64,000 bases of DNA from Maribellus comscasis (GCF_009762775.1 NZ_CP046401.1:2852001-2916000); one strand, 5' to 3'. Counted from the first letter of the stretch, positions 35,397 through 46,006 are shown. Made by a program: numbers and translations. Notes: generated by a model from the sequence alone, not told the origin.

Positions 35397-38027
35397 TTAT
35401 TCTTTAAAAAACCAACTGGCTGTCCAACCTGTAACAAAACATGACAGTACTCCTGTTGCCGAATACATAATCAGATGTACGGGTTGATATGTGGCTACCA
35501 GAATCTGTATCATTATGCTAATGAAAATTCCGACTAAAACGCCTTTTGAATTGGCTTTTTTTGATAAAATTCCTAAAAGAAAAACACCGCCCAAGCTGCC
35601 GATAACCAGTCCCAGTACTTTTTGGAATTCGTCCCAAAGCGACTGAATATCCATGGTTGCCATCATAAACGCAAATAAGGTTCCTGAAATTCCGACAATA
35701 AAAGTGGCTATTCGCGCCAGTTTTAGCGGTTTTGTATTTTTACTCCATCCAAAACGGAAATGAATGTCGGTGGAATAAGCAGTTGCGGCTGAATTCATGC
35801 TGCTGCTCAAACTACTCATCGCTGCGGCAAATATTCCGGCAATCAACAGTCCTGAGATTCCCGCAGGAAGTTGAGATGCAATGTACCACGGAAAAATGGC
35901 ATCGTTGTTTGAAAAAGTGGAGTTTAATTCTGTTGGGAAAGCTTTGTAAAACGCAAAAAGTGCAGTTCCTACAAAAAAGAAAATAATGGTAGCAGGTATC
36001 GTCAAAATAGCGTTGGTCCATACACTTTGATTTGCCTCTTTTTGCGTTTTTGTGGTTAAGTAGCGTTGTACCATGGTTTGGTCGGTTCCGTAAGTAGTAA
36101 TGTTTGCAAAAATTCCCCCCAGAAGCATCACCCAAACCGTGGGTTGTTTTAACGAAAGTGTTAAGTCGAAAACATTAAATTTATGATTGGCAGCCGCTGT
36201 TTCAACAATGGAAGAAAATCCACCGTCAATTTTAAGAATGATTAGAGACAACGAAAGAATGGCTCCTCCAAGCAAAACAATTACCTGCATTACATCCGTC
36301 CAAATAACAGCTTCTATTCCACCCATCATCGTGTAAACAAGCGCTACAATTCCCATTAGTGCGATACATAAAAATATGTCGATTCCGGTAACTACGTTCA
36401 GTGCAATTGACGGGAGAAACAAAACGACCCCCATTCTGCCAATTTGATAAACGATGAAAGAAAGGCTTCCAATTAGACGGATGGTGAGATTAAAACGGTT
36501 TTCCAGATATTCGTAAGCGGTGGTTACATTCAATTTCCTGAAAAACGGAATAAACAGGAAGATAATAACCGGCGCCACTAAAAAGATGGTCATGTTGAGT
36601 GTAAAATATGACCAGTCGGTTGCAAAAGTTTTGGCGGGAATAGCCATAAAAGTAATGGCGCTGAGTGCGGTTCCGAAGATGCTCAGTCCGGCTGCCCACC
36701 AGGGAATGCGACCACCACCTTTGAAATAATCGTTGGTATCTTTTTGTCGCTTTGAAAAGAAGTAGCCCATCCACGAAAGCACCAGAAAATAAAGGCCGAT
36801 AACAACGATGTCTAGCAAACTTAAATGTTTAGCATCCTTTACCACTTGAATTTTTAGGATTTTCGGTGTGCGAATTCCCGGACGGATTTCTCCCGAAGGA
36901 ATAATAAAATCATTTCCCCATTGAACGGCAGTGGTTGTTACCTGGCCGGTTTCCGGGAGCGTGGCAAGTTCAAACGTTTTGTTGGTTAAGGTATTAAATC
37001 CGATAACTTTATTCCCAAATCCCGGATGGTTTTCCAAATGACTTAATAATTTTTGTTGTACCTTTGCTAACTCGCTATCAACAGTTTCGTTTTTATCTGC
37101 GGCTTTGAGTTCCTCGATGTGTTTTTCAATGCCCATCTGTTTTAGCATCAATTCGCCATTGGCACCTGACGAAAAAGCAATGGTACTGGCACCAACCGGA
37201 AAGGCAGTCCCTGCCATAACCGGAAATTCTTTGTTTTTTCCATCCGAAATAAGCGACCACTGTTTTATCAAAGGATTGTAAACATGTGCGTCGTAAAGGA
37301 TTTCAACTTCACCGTTTTGTTTTATGTTTCTTCCTGAAAAGAGATAAAAACAGTTGGTAACACCATTGCTTTGAGCGGCTGCTATGGAGAAAGCACGCGG
37401 CGGTCCTTCCCACTCCGGAAGGCTTTCCCATTTCCATTCGTCGGGGGTTGCGTTTGAAATATCTAACGAAAGAAATATTTTTTTTGAGGTTCCACCCGGT
37501 TCTGAAATTCCTCCGGCAACAAAAATGGTATTGTCTACTTTGGCAAATGCAAAATTGGTTAAAGGTACAGGAAGTTGTGGCCCAGAAGTTATTTCAACAG
37601 CTCCGGTTTCGGGAATGTAATTGATGAACCAACTTTCGGAAATACACTCATTGCTTGTGTTTCCGCCAAAACAAAATAATCCTGCCGGAGTGGAAACAGC
37701 CCCTCCGTAACCGGCCGCAAATGGAATTTTTGCCTCCGATTTTTTCCAGGAATATGCATCTCCGTTTTTTTGTAAAAGAAAAATTTCGTTGTAATATACT
37801 TTTGTTCCTCCTTCCCATGGAACTTTATCAGGGAAATTTGCTCCTCCCGCCACGATTAATACATCGTCATCCACACCAGAATAAGGTCCGGCGAGGCCTG
37901 GCTGAATGAAATAACCTGTATTGGGAGGAAGTTCCGGAAACGATGAAAATTTCAGGTAGTGATTTTCAGCATGTGTGGCGGAGATAATGAAAAAGAGAAG
38001 GATAGAGAAAAAGTATTTCATTTTCAT
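35397..38027 (-). CDS. Sialic acid mutarotase (Kelch) fused to sodium/solute symporter
   Basis: An 876-residue two-part protein. Signal peptide to about residue 20, then a Kelch-type beta propeller (about 25-395; repeats such as DDVLIVAGGANFP, AGGISEPGG, FSSGANGE) that resembles the cyclically permuted relatives of the E. coli mutarotase NanM/YjhT. From about 405 follow 13 or so membrane helices of an SSS-family symporter (MGYFFSKRQKDTNDYFKGGGRIPWW; TDQTMVQRYLTTKTQKEA). The propeller should lie in the periplasm and convert sialic acid anomers for uptake by the attached symporter. It is the last gene of the locus, 18 bases after nanA. A paralogue is at 58727-61324. Confidence 0.85.
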   Translation of the reverse strand: MKMKYFFSILLFFIISATHAENHYLKFSSFPELPPNTGYFIQPGLAGPYSGVDDDVLIVAGGANFPDKVPWEGGTKVYYNEIFLLQKNGDAYSWKKSEAKIPFAAGYGGAVSTPAGLFCFGGNTSNECISESWFINYIPETGAVEITSGPQLPVPLTNFAFAKVDNTIFVAGGISEPGGTSKKIFLSLDISNATPDEWKWESLPEWEGPPRAFSIAAAQSNGVTNCFYLFSGRNIKQNGEVEILYDAHVYNPLIKQWSLISDGKNKEFPVMAGTAFPVGASTIAFSSGANGELMLKQMGIEKHIEELKAADKNETVDSELAKVQQKLLSHLENHPGFGNKVIGFNTLTNKTFELATLPETGQVTTTAVQWGNDFIIPSGEIRPGIRTPKILKIQVVKDAKHLSLLDIVVIGLYFLVLSWMGYFFSKRQKDTNDYFKGGGRIPWWAAGLSIFGTALSAITFMAIPAKTFATDWSYFTLNMTIFLVAPVIIFLFIPFFRKLNVTTAYEYLENRFNLTIRLIGSLSFIVYQIGRMGVVLFLPSIALNVVTGIDIFLCIALMGIVALVYTMMGGIEAVIWTDVMQVIVLLGGAILSLSLIILKIDGGFSSIVETAAANHKFNVFDLTLSLKQPTVWVMLLGGIFANITTYGTDQTMVQRYLTTKTQKEANQSVWTNAILTIPATIIFFFVGTALFAFYKAFPTELNSTFSNNDAIFPWYIASQLPAGISGLLIAGIFAAAMSSLSSSMNSAATAYSTDIHFRFGWSKNTKPLKLARIATFIVGISGTLFAFMMATMDIQSLWDEFQKVLGLVIGSLGGVFLLGILSKKANSKGVLVGIFISIMIQILVATYQPVHLIMYSATGVLSCFVTGWTASWFFKE

Positions 38028-38045
38028 TGTTATTTCAAATTCGTA

Positions 38046-38978
38046 TTAAAAGAACTCAGGGATAATTTTTCGCGCTTTTTTTCGCACAGGTTCGGTCAAT
38101 TCGTCAGGAATAGATTTGTAGGGCCAGCGTAAATTTGCGCCGACGTCTGCCCATCCTCCAACAAGTGCCATAAAACGATCACAGGCATGATTTGGGAAAA
38201 ACTGTTTACTGATGAAAGGTTCAATGACTTCACTCATAAATTGTTTGATTCTTTTCTCCAGTTCCAGAGCGGAACTCAAATCACTTTGTATTTGATTAAA
38301 CCACTTTTGTGCAGTAAACGGATTCAGGCAGGCTACATTCGAATATGCCCCGTGTGCACCAAGAGTAATTCCTGTTGCCAGATTATGTCCCGGGATAAAT
38401 ACTGAAAGTCCTTCACTGTTTTTCCGAACAGACTCATACCATTGTTTATCAGAATTATAATCGAAAACTTTCACTCCCATTAGGGATGGAACCTGCTTTT
38501 TTAAGAAGGTCCATTCTTCCGGCTGTAATTTTTTCTTTGCGTGTGGCGGATTGTACAATACCATGCTTATGTTCCCAGCTTGTTCAGCCATTTTTTGCAG
38601 AAATATTATACTTTCTTCCAGAGTTGGAGGAAACCAATCGGGTAAAATAATCTGGACAGCTCCCGGTAGCAAATGTTTTATCATTTTTAGCCGCTGCAGA
38701 GAGATTTGCGGGCTCATGTGACTTACTCCAATTTGAAAGGGAATGCCTGCCTTTTCACACTTTGCAGCCAGTAATTCGTTTACTTTTAAAAATTCTTCCT
38801 CGGTTTGCGAGTAAAATTCACCAGCCGTTCCGTTGGAGTAAATGCCATTCGGATTAGATAAAATCAAAACATCAATTTCATCATTCAATTTCGAATAATT
38901 AATATCTCCGTTTTTATCGGTAGCTAAAAGCAATGTAGCCCAGTTTCCATATATCTCACCTGATTGTAGAGGTTTCAT
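38046..38978 (-). CDS. N-acetylneuraminate lyase-like protein (DapA/NanA family)
   Basis: A class I aldolase of 310 residues. The Schiff-base lysine is K170 in GVKVFD, the assisting tyrosine Y142 in YNPP, and the substrate carboxylate loop is GTAGE at 50-54. Given its neighbours (sialidases and mutarotase-symporter fusions) it most likely splits N-acetylneuraminate into N-acetylmannosamine and pyruvate, though other 2-keto acids are possible in this family. I chose ATG 38978, which shares one base with the sialidase stop (TAATG); the frame is open further upstream, but that extension is a basic sequence overlapping the sialidase gene. Confidence 0.82.
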   Translation of the reverse strand: MKPLQSGEIYGNWATLLLATDKNGDINYSKLNDEIDVLILSNPNGIYSNGTAGEFYSQTEEEFLKVNELLAAKCEKAGIPFQIGVSHMSPQISLQRLKMIKHLLPGAVQIILPDWFPPTLEESIIFLQKMAEQAGNISMVLYNPPHAKKKLQPEEWTFLKKQVPSLMGVKVFDYNSDKQWYESVRKNSEGLSVFIPGHNLATGITLGAHGAYSNVACLNPFTAQKWFNQIQSDLSSALELEKRIKQFMSEVIEPFISKQFFPNHACDRFMALVGGWADVGANLRWPYKSIPDELTEPVRKKARKIIPEFF

Positions 38979-40150
38979 TAAAAGCTGTTCGAATTTAGTA
39001 ATGAGCCTGGCGCAAATATTTGAGTAGGTTCGAACGAAACAAATACCATTTTTTCGTAGGCGCTTTCTTTTCCGGCTTCGAAGAACATCCCGATTTTTCC
39101 GTCGGGGAGTTTTGTTAAGCAAGAATAGGCAGCCGGGCCTGCATAAATTAATTTATCGTTGCTCCAGCTTTGGCAATCGTCGAAACTGGCTTTTAAAGTC
39201 AGGTGGTTTCTGCCGGAAGGAACAGCCGGGTTTAGGAACAGATGCATTTGTTTTTCATCAAACTGCCCGTAATTTAAAATACTTGCCTGGCATCTCGATT
39301 CAACCAGTTGGTAATCGTGTTCAATTTCTGTCCACGTTTCGCCTCCGTCTTTGCTGAAACTAATTGCCCGCGCATTTTGGTCGTTATACGATCGCATGTT
39401 CATTTCCAGCGTGCCATCAGAAAGTTCGGTAACCTGACTTTCGTTGCAGCCGGGTTTTATTGGCTCGCTCATTTCCCAGATTTCGCCATGGTCGTCAGAA
39501 TATAAAACATGTGCACCATAGCCATAAGGGCCGTTTCTAATGGTTCCGTCCGGATCGTTGTAACTGTGATTGGCCGGAATTACCAATCTTCCTTTGTGTG
39601 GGCCGTTTTTCATTTGAATTCCAAAACCAGGGCCAGTGGCATACCAACCCCACGAAGTGTCGCGGCAACTTTCGTTCATATTCACCGGCTCCGACCATGT
39701 TTTTCCATCGTCATCAGAATAAGAAAGGTAGGGCAGGCGAGGAAGGGATGAGGTTTTATGAATAATGGCAGATTCTCCGTCTTCTCCATTGTTCCAGGTT
39801 AAAAAGAGCCAAATCCGGCCTGTTGTTTCATCCACAACAGGACAAGGGTTTCCACAGGTATTTTGGGCGTCGTTCCATACAATTTGTTCGTCGCTCCAGG
39901 TTATTCCATTATCTTCCGAGCGTTTTAGCAATAAATCGATGTCGCCGGCATCACCAGCTTCTCGTCCTTCACAAAAAGCCAAAAGTGTTCCTTTTTGAGT
40001 TGTAATCAAAGAGGGAATGCGATAGTTGTTGTAGTCGCCGGTACCTTTTTCCCACAAAACGGATTTTTGAATTGGAGTTGTCTTTTCTTTACAGGCGTAT
40101 TGAAAAAGTCCTAAAATAAAGATGGTAAGTATGAACAGATTTTTTTTCAT
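38978..40150 (-). CDS. GH33 exo-alpha-sialidase, lipoprotein
   Basis: Releases terminal sialic acid. The 390-residue protein has a lipobox cysteine C20 (FQYAC). The GH33 features are present: RIP arginine R44, acid/base-region D70/D72 in GDIDLLLKRS, Asp boxes SEDNGITW (78-85), SDDDGKTW, SDDHGEIW and SKDGGETW, a glutamate in ESQVTELSDGTLEMNMR-type sequence, and the nucleophile region AAYSCLTKL. It sits 11 bases after the GH106-like gene and is coupled to nanA. Confidence 0.9.
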   Translation of the reverse strand: MKKNLFILTIFILGLFQYACKEKTTPIQKSVLWEKGTGDYNNYRIPSLITTQKGTLLAFCEGREAGDAGDIDLLLKRSEDNGITWSDEQIVWNDAQNTCGNPCPVVDETTGRIWLFLTWNNGEDGESAIIHKTSSLPRLPYLSYSDDDGKTWSEPVNMNESCRDTSWGWYATGPGFGIQMKNGPHKGRLVIPANHSYNDPDGTIRNGPYGYGAHVLYSDDHGEIWEMSEPIKPGCNESQVTELSDGTLEMNMRSYNDQNARAISFSKDGGETWTEIEHDYQLVESRCQASILNYGQFDEKQMHLFLNPAVPSGRNHLTLKASFDDCQSWSNDKLIYAGPAAYSCLTKLPDGKIGMFFEAGKESAYEKMVFVSFEPTQIFAPGSLLNSNSF

Positions 40151-40161
40151 TATTTCGATGT

Positions 40162-43100
40162 TTATTCGTTATTTTTCTTGTATGTAAGTAAAGTTACCGG
40201 CCCTAGTAATCCCGATTTTATGCTTCCCCGAAAACGGGTTGGTGTGCCGATGAAATTGTTGGATAATGTGTTGTAAACCAAAACTTCAATTTTATTTTCT
40301 CCTGCTTGTGCCATTTCTGTGATATCGAATTTGTATGGAGGTGCCAGTTTTATTCCTGCACTTTTACCGTTGACGATTAATTCAGCAGAGGAAACTACTT
40401 CTCCCAAATCAATTTCAATTTTTCCTGCGGATATTTTGGACGCATCAATATCTATTGTTTTGCTGTACGAGGCGCCTCCTGAATAAGCTTTTAGCCCGTC
40501 GATTTCCGACCAGTCGCCAAGTTTTATGATGCCTTCGCCACAGGTTTGCCTGAAATATTGAGGCAACGCCGCTCCGTCTGTATAACCTGCCTGATAATCG
40601 ATTTTCAAAACAACGTTTGACGTTTCTTTAATTGCGTTTTTGATATTAACAGCGTAGGTTTTTAATCCGTTTGAATCTTCCCTTGTAATTTCTGGCGTGT
40701 ATTTATTGCTGTCGATCCAAAGTGAAACGTCTCCGTAAGCTGTAAAAGATAAAGCTTCTAAACCCGGCGCCGACTGGAATGTGTATAATCCGGAATTTGC
40801 CTGAGTTACCGAAGAACAGTCGAAAGGCAAAACTCCACTGTCGCCGTACCAACACATGGAAATGGGTTGCTTCTCCGGCAGGGGAATATCTGGTTTTCTG
40901 AAAACAAGGTAGGTTTCACAAGCTTTGTTGTAAACTATTAGAACCGGATTTTTCCCTTTTTTCAGTTGGGCAACACTACTGTTTGTGTTGGTGTTTTTCC
41001 CATTTATAAAGAGAAGCACCGGTTTTTCTTCTCCGGTAAGTAAGTCAAAAATCCCATCATTGGGAGCTACAACTTCTGTGTAGAGAACATAAAAAGAGCC
41101 TTCTTTTTCGGGAACTCTAAATCGTGAATGCCGGAATTCATCGATTGCTCCCAACCGGATAAAATTATCGTACATTTCTCCTTTTAGGCCGTGCCAGCCC
41201 TGATGCCCGTAGTCTCCTTCCACGCCTCTTTGCCACGAAAATTTATAAGGTTCCCAGGCATATTTTTTATTATCCCAGCTGATAGAATCCGAGTTTTTTT
41301 CAGGAATAAATTTCAATAATTGTTTGTTTTTAGGAAGTTTTGCCAGCGGCCCAAGTTTCATGAAATGTGTTCCGTAAGCACAGGTAATCATGTCCCAGGT
41401 GCTGTCAGGTTTAGGCTTTCCGCCCTTGTAATTTTCGTTTTCTTTAAAATAAACCTGGCGAACCTGTGCCCCCATTAGTTTTTCAGAAGCCGGAAGTTCA
41501 AAATCTCCCCAGCGGTTGTCGAGTGAAGGTTTTAATTCAAAATTCCAAATATCGTCGAGCGTGTCACAACGAATAGGTTCATTAAGAACAATTTCTTTGA
41601 ATTGGCTTTTTTCTTCAGGCTCAAAAACGATGAGTTGTATTTCTGTTTTGGAAAGCGGTAAAGTAATTTCTGTTCCTTCATTTGTTTCTTTTGCAAGATG
41701 GACGAGGGATGAAATTTCTCCATTCCATGGATTCCAAAGTTGCGCTGAACCTTTTGAATTGAAAAAGCATTTTGTGTTTTTGGGGAAATTGTACAAAGCA
41801 TAAATATCACGTTCTCCAATGGAACGGTGCATCACATACGGAAGTTCTTCCAGTTCAGAAAGTACTTTAAAATTAGGGGAATAAGAGCCCGGTAGTTTTT
41901 CAAGAACTTCCTCTGCATTTTTGCACTGAAAAGTATTCTTACCAGAGAAAATGGAAGCAACAAGTTTTTCAACTTCGGTATCATTCAAACCATTTTTTTC
42001 TGTTGCTGCTGGCTTTTCTCCAATGTTGACAATCAACCCACCAGCTTCTTGAAATTCTTTTAGTTTTTGAAGTGTTGAAAAACGAATCGCTTCCATTGAA
42101 GGGACGATGACTACTTTATACTTTTCACCGGAAACCTGCAATTCCCCATTTTTTGTTTCAGCGCGGGCAATAGATTCATAATCAATAAAGTCGAAATCAA
42201 TGGCTTTGTTATAAATCAATTCTCCGGTTTTGAATGCTATTTGTACGGAATTGTTTCCATCCATTTCCGCAACCACTGGTTCGGTTGGATAAATAATAGC
42301 CACATCGCACACATGGTTTCCCTGCGACAAAGTGTAGGATAACCGTTCTGTGCACTTCATCAATGGTTCAATCTGGCTCCAGTAAGGCATTCTGAAATGG
42401 TTGTCCGGCGGCGCCCATTCCCACCATCCGCCCATGGTGGAGTAGTAAAATCCGTGAAAAGACAGTAGATTATATCCGGCAACAAAATTGGCTAAAATGG
42501 CTTCGGTAACATCGGCCGATGAGGTTCCCCACCCGCTGCTGTGAAAGCCTTCGAGCCACACGCGCGGACGGTTGTACAAATGCGCAATGGAAGCAGCAAC
42601 TTTCGCTTTAATTATGTCTTTTGAAACACGCGGTTGATCGGAGCCCGGTCCCTGGTTCCAGCGCTGGGTACGGAAATAATCGCCAAATTCAGTCACATCT
42701 CGTCCTCTCCCGCCGTGATCGCAACCGTAAGTTAAGCCCCGTTTTTCATGCCATTCAAACACCGGAATAAAAAAGTTTTCTTCGCTTAAACTCACCATTA
42801 CATCGTTGTAATCGAGCCTGATTTTTGGAGTGATGTCTCCAATATTATTAAACAGAGCATCCAAATAAGGCACAATATCGTACCCTTTTCTTTTTTTGAA
42901 TTCTTCGGCAAAACGATTGTCCCAAATGTTTCCGCTTAAACGAAAATTTAATTCATCAGAAAAGAAAAAATCCAGGGCCTTTTTATTTTCAGGAGGAAGT
43001 GCTTCTTCAAAACGATCGAAAAAATGGTGAATGTAAGCTTCCCCGCTTTTAGGATGCATCGGATTGTAGGAAGGAATTATTTTCTCCTCGTAAATGCAGT

Positions 43101-43770
43101 TGACTTGGCAGGTTTCTTTTCCGAAATTGAAAATAAGATTGCCGTCTTTTATATAAGGAAGTAGATTAACACGCGTGTTTTCTTTTACAGAGCCATCGGA
43201 GTTGGTTTGGAAAGCTGTAACATTTAGAAATCCGGGAGGAAGTTTCCATTTGCATTTCCCTGTAACGATTTTTACAGAATCCCGAAGAATGCTACCGTTC
43301 ATTTCCGGGATTTCTTTTAATGCATCATCCATTGAAAATCCCTGTCCAACGCCCAAAGTGTAATCGCTTACGCTGATGGTCATTCCACGTTTTTGAGATT
43401 CCTTTGCGAACCATTTAAAAAGATCCCACCATTCAGGAGTAAAAAGAGCAGGTTTACTGGGTCTTGACAAACCGTAAATCAGTCCGCCGGAATCTAAATG
43501 GCTGTAGTTAATTTGTAAACTTGAAATGCATTTATCTTTCAACTGATCCAATTGCCAGGAGATTCTTTCTTTTGTGAGTGTATCTCCCTGCCACCAGTAA
43601 AATGGCACTTCGCCATAACCTTTTGGCGGATTCTGAAATCCCGGTAATACATCAAAAGTTTCGTTTTTGCTTTTCAACCAGTCATTTGTGCTATGCTGAC
43701 CATAAATCTTAGGAAGAAAGCTCAGAAAAATGAATAGTTGGATGATTGTTATTTTTGACAGTTGATTCAT
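40162..43770 (-). CDS. GH106-like glycoside hydrolase, secreted
   Basis: A 1202-residue exported enzyme (signal peptide ends near IYGQ, residue 25). The opening FQNPPKGYGEVPFYWWQGD and the block GYNLLSFHGFYYSTMGGWWEWAPPDNHFRMPYWSQIEPL match the general form of GH106 alpha-L-rhamnosidases and their relatives. The C-terminal 300 residues include beta-sandwich, sugar-binding-like domains (GEVVSSAELIVNGKSAG). The exact sugar is not deducible; in a sialoglycan locus the substrate may be another deoxy sugar such as fucose or rhamnose, or a sialic-acid-like sugar. It is 10 bases downstream of the tandem-propeller gene. Confidence 0.68.
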   Translation of the reverse strand: MNQLSKITIIQLFIFLSFLPKIYGQHSTNDWLKSKNETFDVLPGFQNPPKGYGEVPFYWWQGDTLTKERISWQLDQLKDKCISSLQINYSHLDSGGLIYGLSRPSKPALFTPEWWDLFKWFAKESQKRGMTISVSDYTLGVGQGFSMDDALKEIPEMNGSILRDSVKIVTGKCKWKLPPGFLNVTAFQTNSDGSVKENTRVNLLPYIKDGNLIFNFGKETCQVNCIYEEKIIPSYNPMHPKSGEAYIHHFFDRFEEALPPENKKALDFFFSDELNFRLSGNIWDNRFAEEFKKRKGYDIVPYLDALFNNIGDITPKIRLDYNDVMVSLSEENFFIPVFEWHEKRGLTYGCDHGGRGRDVTEFGDYFRTQRWNQGPGSDQPRVSKDIIKAKVAASIAHLYNRPRVWLEGFHSSGWGTSSADVTEAILANFVAGYNLLSFHGFYYSTMGGWWEWAPPDNHFRMPYWSQIEPLMKCTERLSYTLSQGNHVCDVAIIYPTEPVVAEMDGNNSVQIAFKTGELIYNKAIDFDFIDYESIARAETKNGELQVSGEKYKVVIVPSMEAIRFSTLQKLKEFQEAGGLIVNIGEKPAATEKNGLNDTEVEKLVASIFSGKNTFQCKNAEEVLEKLPGSYSPNFKVLSELEELPYVMHRSIGERDIYALYNFPKNTKCFFNSKGSAQLWNPWNGEISSLVHLAKETNEGTEITLPLSKTEIQLIVFEPEEKSQFKEIVLNEPIRCDTLDDIWNFELKPSLDNRWGDFELPASEKLMGAQVRQVYFKENENYKGGKPKPDSTWDMITCAYGTHFMKLGPLAKLPKNKQLLKFIPEKNSDSISWDNKKYAWEPYKFSWQRGVEGDYGHQGWHGLKGEMYDNFIRLGAIDEFRHSRFRVPEKEGSFYVLYTEVVAPNDGIFDLLTGEEKPVLLFINGKNTNTNSSVAQLKKGKNPVLIVYNKACETYLVFRKPDIPLPEKQPISMCWYGDSGVLPFDCSSVTQANSGLYTFQSAPGLEALSFTAYGDVSLWIDSNKYTPEITREDSNGLKTYAVNIKNAIKETSNVVLKIDYQAGYTDGAALPQYFRQTCGEGIIKLGDWSEIDGLKAYSGGASYSKTIDIDASKISAGKIEIDLGEVVSSAELIVNGKSAGIKLAPPYKFDITEMAQAGENKIEVLVYNTLSNNFIGTPTRFRGSIKSGLLGPVTLLTYKKNNE

Positions 43771-43780
43771 TTTCTATGAA

Positions 43781-46006
43781 TTAAGAATTATCACCATCTA
43801 ACAACCAAGGAAGATTAAATATCGCCACGTTAATTTCGTCGTATAATTTTTCTTCGCCGCCTTCATAAAGCAGAAAAATGGTTCCGTCTTCACCGACCGT
43901 CAAAGATGAATATGCACTAAAGTCAGCATCAATTAAACGTTTTATTGGCCAGGTTGACGTTCCGTTAAACGAAGCCCAAACGGTCAGTTGATAACGCCAG
44001 CCTCCTTTCCAGTCGGGCATACTGTACAGCAATACATCTTCGGCATCAATTACGCCGTCGGGAATTCTAACTAACCCGGCTTTACAACCATAACTGGGTT
44101 TACTTCCGTATTTGAAATAGAACGGTTCGCCAATTTCGTAGAGTTCATCAGAAACTTGCCAGTCAACGTAACGATTACCTCCGTCGTAGCTCCATGCAAT
44201 TCTTCGTTTATGGTCAACCGACATATGTGAGCGGGAATTGTAATATACGCTTCCGTTAGATAATTCGGCAACAGCACCTTCTCCGGTTCCGGTCATAATT
44301 GCGTCACTTACCTGCCAGGTTTTTCCATTGTCGTCGCTGTAAATAGACGTGTTGTAATTGTACATCCAATATTCCTGTGCATTGTCGCCATTGGGTGGCT
44401 GAATCCTTCCTGCAATGATGAGGCGGCCTTTGTGTTCGCCATTTTTCAGGGTAATTCCGGGTTCCATGGAGATGATATTAATTGGAGCTTTTCCGTAAGT
44501 TCCATGTCCCATTACATTGGGTTTTATTTCAATATTTTCTTTTTTCCAGGTTGCCCCTTTATCTGAACTTCGATAAAGGCAAGGATTTTCCCCAGAAGGA
44601 GAAAGAACCAGTAATTCCCCTGTATTTTCGTCCAGAATTACATTTCCTTTTAGATTTTTACCCGGAAGAATTTCTTTTTCAGGCGACCATGTTTTCCCGT
44701 TATCAGCACTTTTTCTAAGTAGAGAACCGGCATCAGCGAAAGCATATACAGTCCCTTCTGAGGCAATAATGACCGGCATTCTTTTATTTTTGTAGAGTGT
44801 TTGAAGCTGAAAGAAAGGTTGCTGATTTATAATGCTTTTTTCTACGATTTGTTTCGCAACCATCGCATCCAGTTCGTTGATTTGGAAACGAGTGCAAATC
44901 ACTGAATGTTTCCGTTGATCGTCCCAGTATTTTATATAGGTTGTAGCAACGATTGTTCCGTCGGGGAGAATTTCCATGCCCGGATAACCACAGTCTCGGC
45001 CGGCGTAACTATGCAAAAGTTTAACTCTGTATTCTCCGGGTTTTCCATTCTTAATGTCTTCATATTTTCCAATCCAGGCAACAAAATGACCTGCCGTTGG
45101 ACTGTTCAATGCCATGTCGCGGAAAGCGATAACCAACCTTCCGTCTTTGGTGTAAACACCCATATGGCGATCGCCGGTAAGTCCCCAGGGTGTATCTTCA
45201 GGTTGACTCCAGGTTTTTCCTTCGTCTTTGCTGAACATCATCAAACTTCTTCCCTGGTGGGTGTTTTCACGCATCAGGCAACAAAGTTCTTTTTGGTTGG
45301 GCGAACGAAAAACAAAAGGCTCGCATGGTTTTTTGCCGTCCACATCGGCAATTACTTCCGGGTCTGACCAGGTCATTCCTCCATCGTTGGTTTTGGTTTG
45401 AAGAACTACCAGCGATTCACCTTTTCTTCGATGGTAAAATCCCATGTAGTTTCCGTCTTTTAATCTGACTACACTGCTGAATGTCATTACACATTCGAAT
45501 TTTTCGCCAAGAGCTGGATATTCTTTCCATGATTTTCCACCATCCTCGCTCATTATACGCGGCATGGGTATTTTTTCCCCATCTACATTTTTAAATTGTG
45601 AATACACCCAAAGCCTCACTTTCCCGCTTTTTTTATCCATCATCCGGTAAATACTGGGGCAATTACTGTGCAGCCTGAATCCGGCAGGCAAGATATTATC
45701 TATGCGCGACCATGTTAGCCCTCCATTGTGGCTAACTGACATGGTTCCGGCAGGTCCCCCGTGCCCGGTGCTCCAAACAGAATAAATGGTTTTCCCGTCG
45801 GGAAGCAACACGGTTGTCGGGTGCCCCTGATAAATGTCTTCGGTTCCTTCGGCAATTACAACCTGTTGTTCGGTTTCACCCGAAATATCAATAATAGGCA
45901 AATCAGGTTGTTCCTGGGCGAAACTGAAATGGCTCGAGAAAAATAAAAATGCAATTCCTGCAAATTGTTTTATTTTTCGACTTAGTTGATTAGGCTTATG
46001 ATTCAT
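43781..46006 (-). CDS. Tandem-propeller sialidase-like (BNR) protein
   Basis: A 741-residue exported protein (signal peptide to about 30, HFSFAQ). It carries two six-bladed Asp-box propellers in a row. The first (about 40-385) begins [18 protein letters not shown] with [15 protein letters not shown] where GH33 enzymes have their RIP arginine, so that arginine is missing; it resembles the separate protein at 56012-57265. The second (about 400-741) has R409 in KRMPVIIAS at the RIP position, Asp boxes [16 protein letters not shown] and SDDNGKTW, and [18 protein letters not shown]. So the second unit is likely catalytic and the first may bind or cleave something different. Confidence 0.8.
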   Translation of the reverse strand: MNHKPNQLSRKIKQFAGIAFLFFSSHFSFAQEQPDLPIIDISGETEQQVVIAEGTEDIYQGHPTTVLLPDGKTIYSVWSTGHGGPAGTMSVSHNGGLTWSRIDNILPAGFRLHSNCPSIYRMMDKKSGKVRLWVYSQFKNVDGEKIPMPRIMSEDGGKSWKEYPALGEKFECVMTFSSVVRLKDGNYMGFYHRRKGESLVVLQTKTNDGGMTWSDPEVIADVDGKKPCEPFVFRSPNQKELCCLMRENTHQGRSLMMFSKDEGKTWSQPEDTPWGLTGDRHMGVYTKDGRLVIAFRDMALNSPTAGHFVAWIGKYEDIKNGKPGEYRVKLLHSYAGRDCGYPGMEILPDGTIVATTYIKYWDDQRKHSVICTRFQINELDAMVAKQIVEKSIINQQPFFQLQTLYKNKRMPVIIASEGTVYAFADAGSLLRKSADNGKTWSPEKEILPGKNLKGNVILDENTGELLVLSPSGENPCLYRSSDKGATWKKENIEIKPNVMGHGTYGKAPINIISMEPGITLKNGEHKGRLIIAGRIQPPNGDNAQEYWMYNYNTSIYSDDNGKTWQVSDAIMTGTGEGAVAELSNGSVYYNSRSHMSVDHKRRIAWSYDGGNRYVDWQVSDELYEIGEPFYFKYGSKPSYGCKAGLVRIPDGVIDAEDVLLYSMPDWKGGWRYQLTVWASFNGTSTWPIKRLIDADFSAYSSLTVGEDGTIFLLYEGGEEKLYDEINVAIFNLPWLLDGDNS

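Noticed and set aside
35156..35407. Plus-strand 83-codon frame overlapping the end of the symporter-fusion gene
   Set aside because: Low-complexity hydrophobic and basic content, no recognisable domain, overlaps a certain gene on the other strand.
38978..39122. Upstream extension of the NanA-like gene by 48 codons
   Set aside because: The extension is strongly basic, unlike any aldolase N-terminus, and overlaps the sialidase gene; the TAATG overlap at 38978 gives a normal-length protein.
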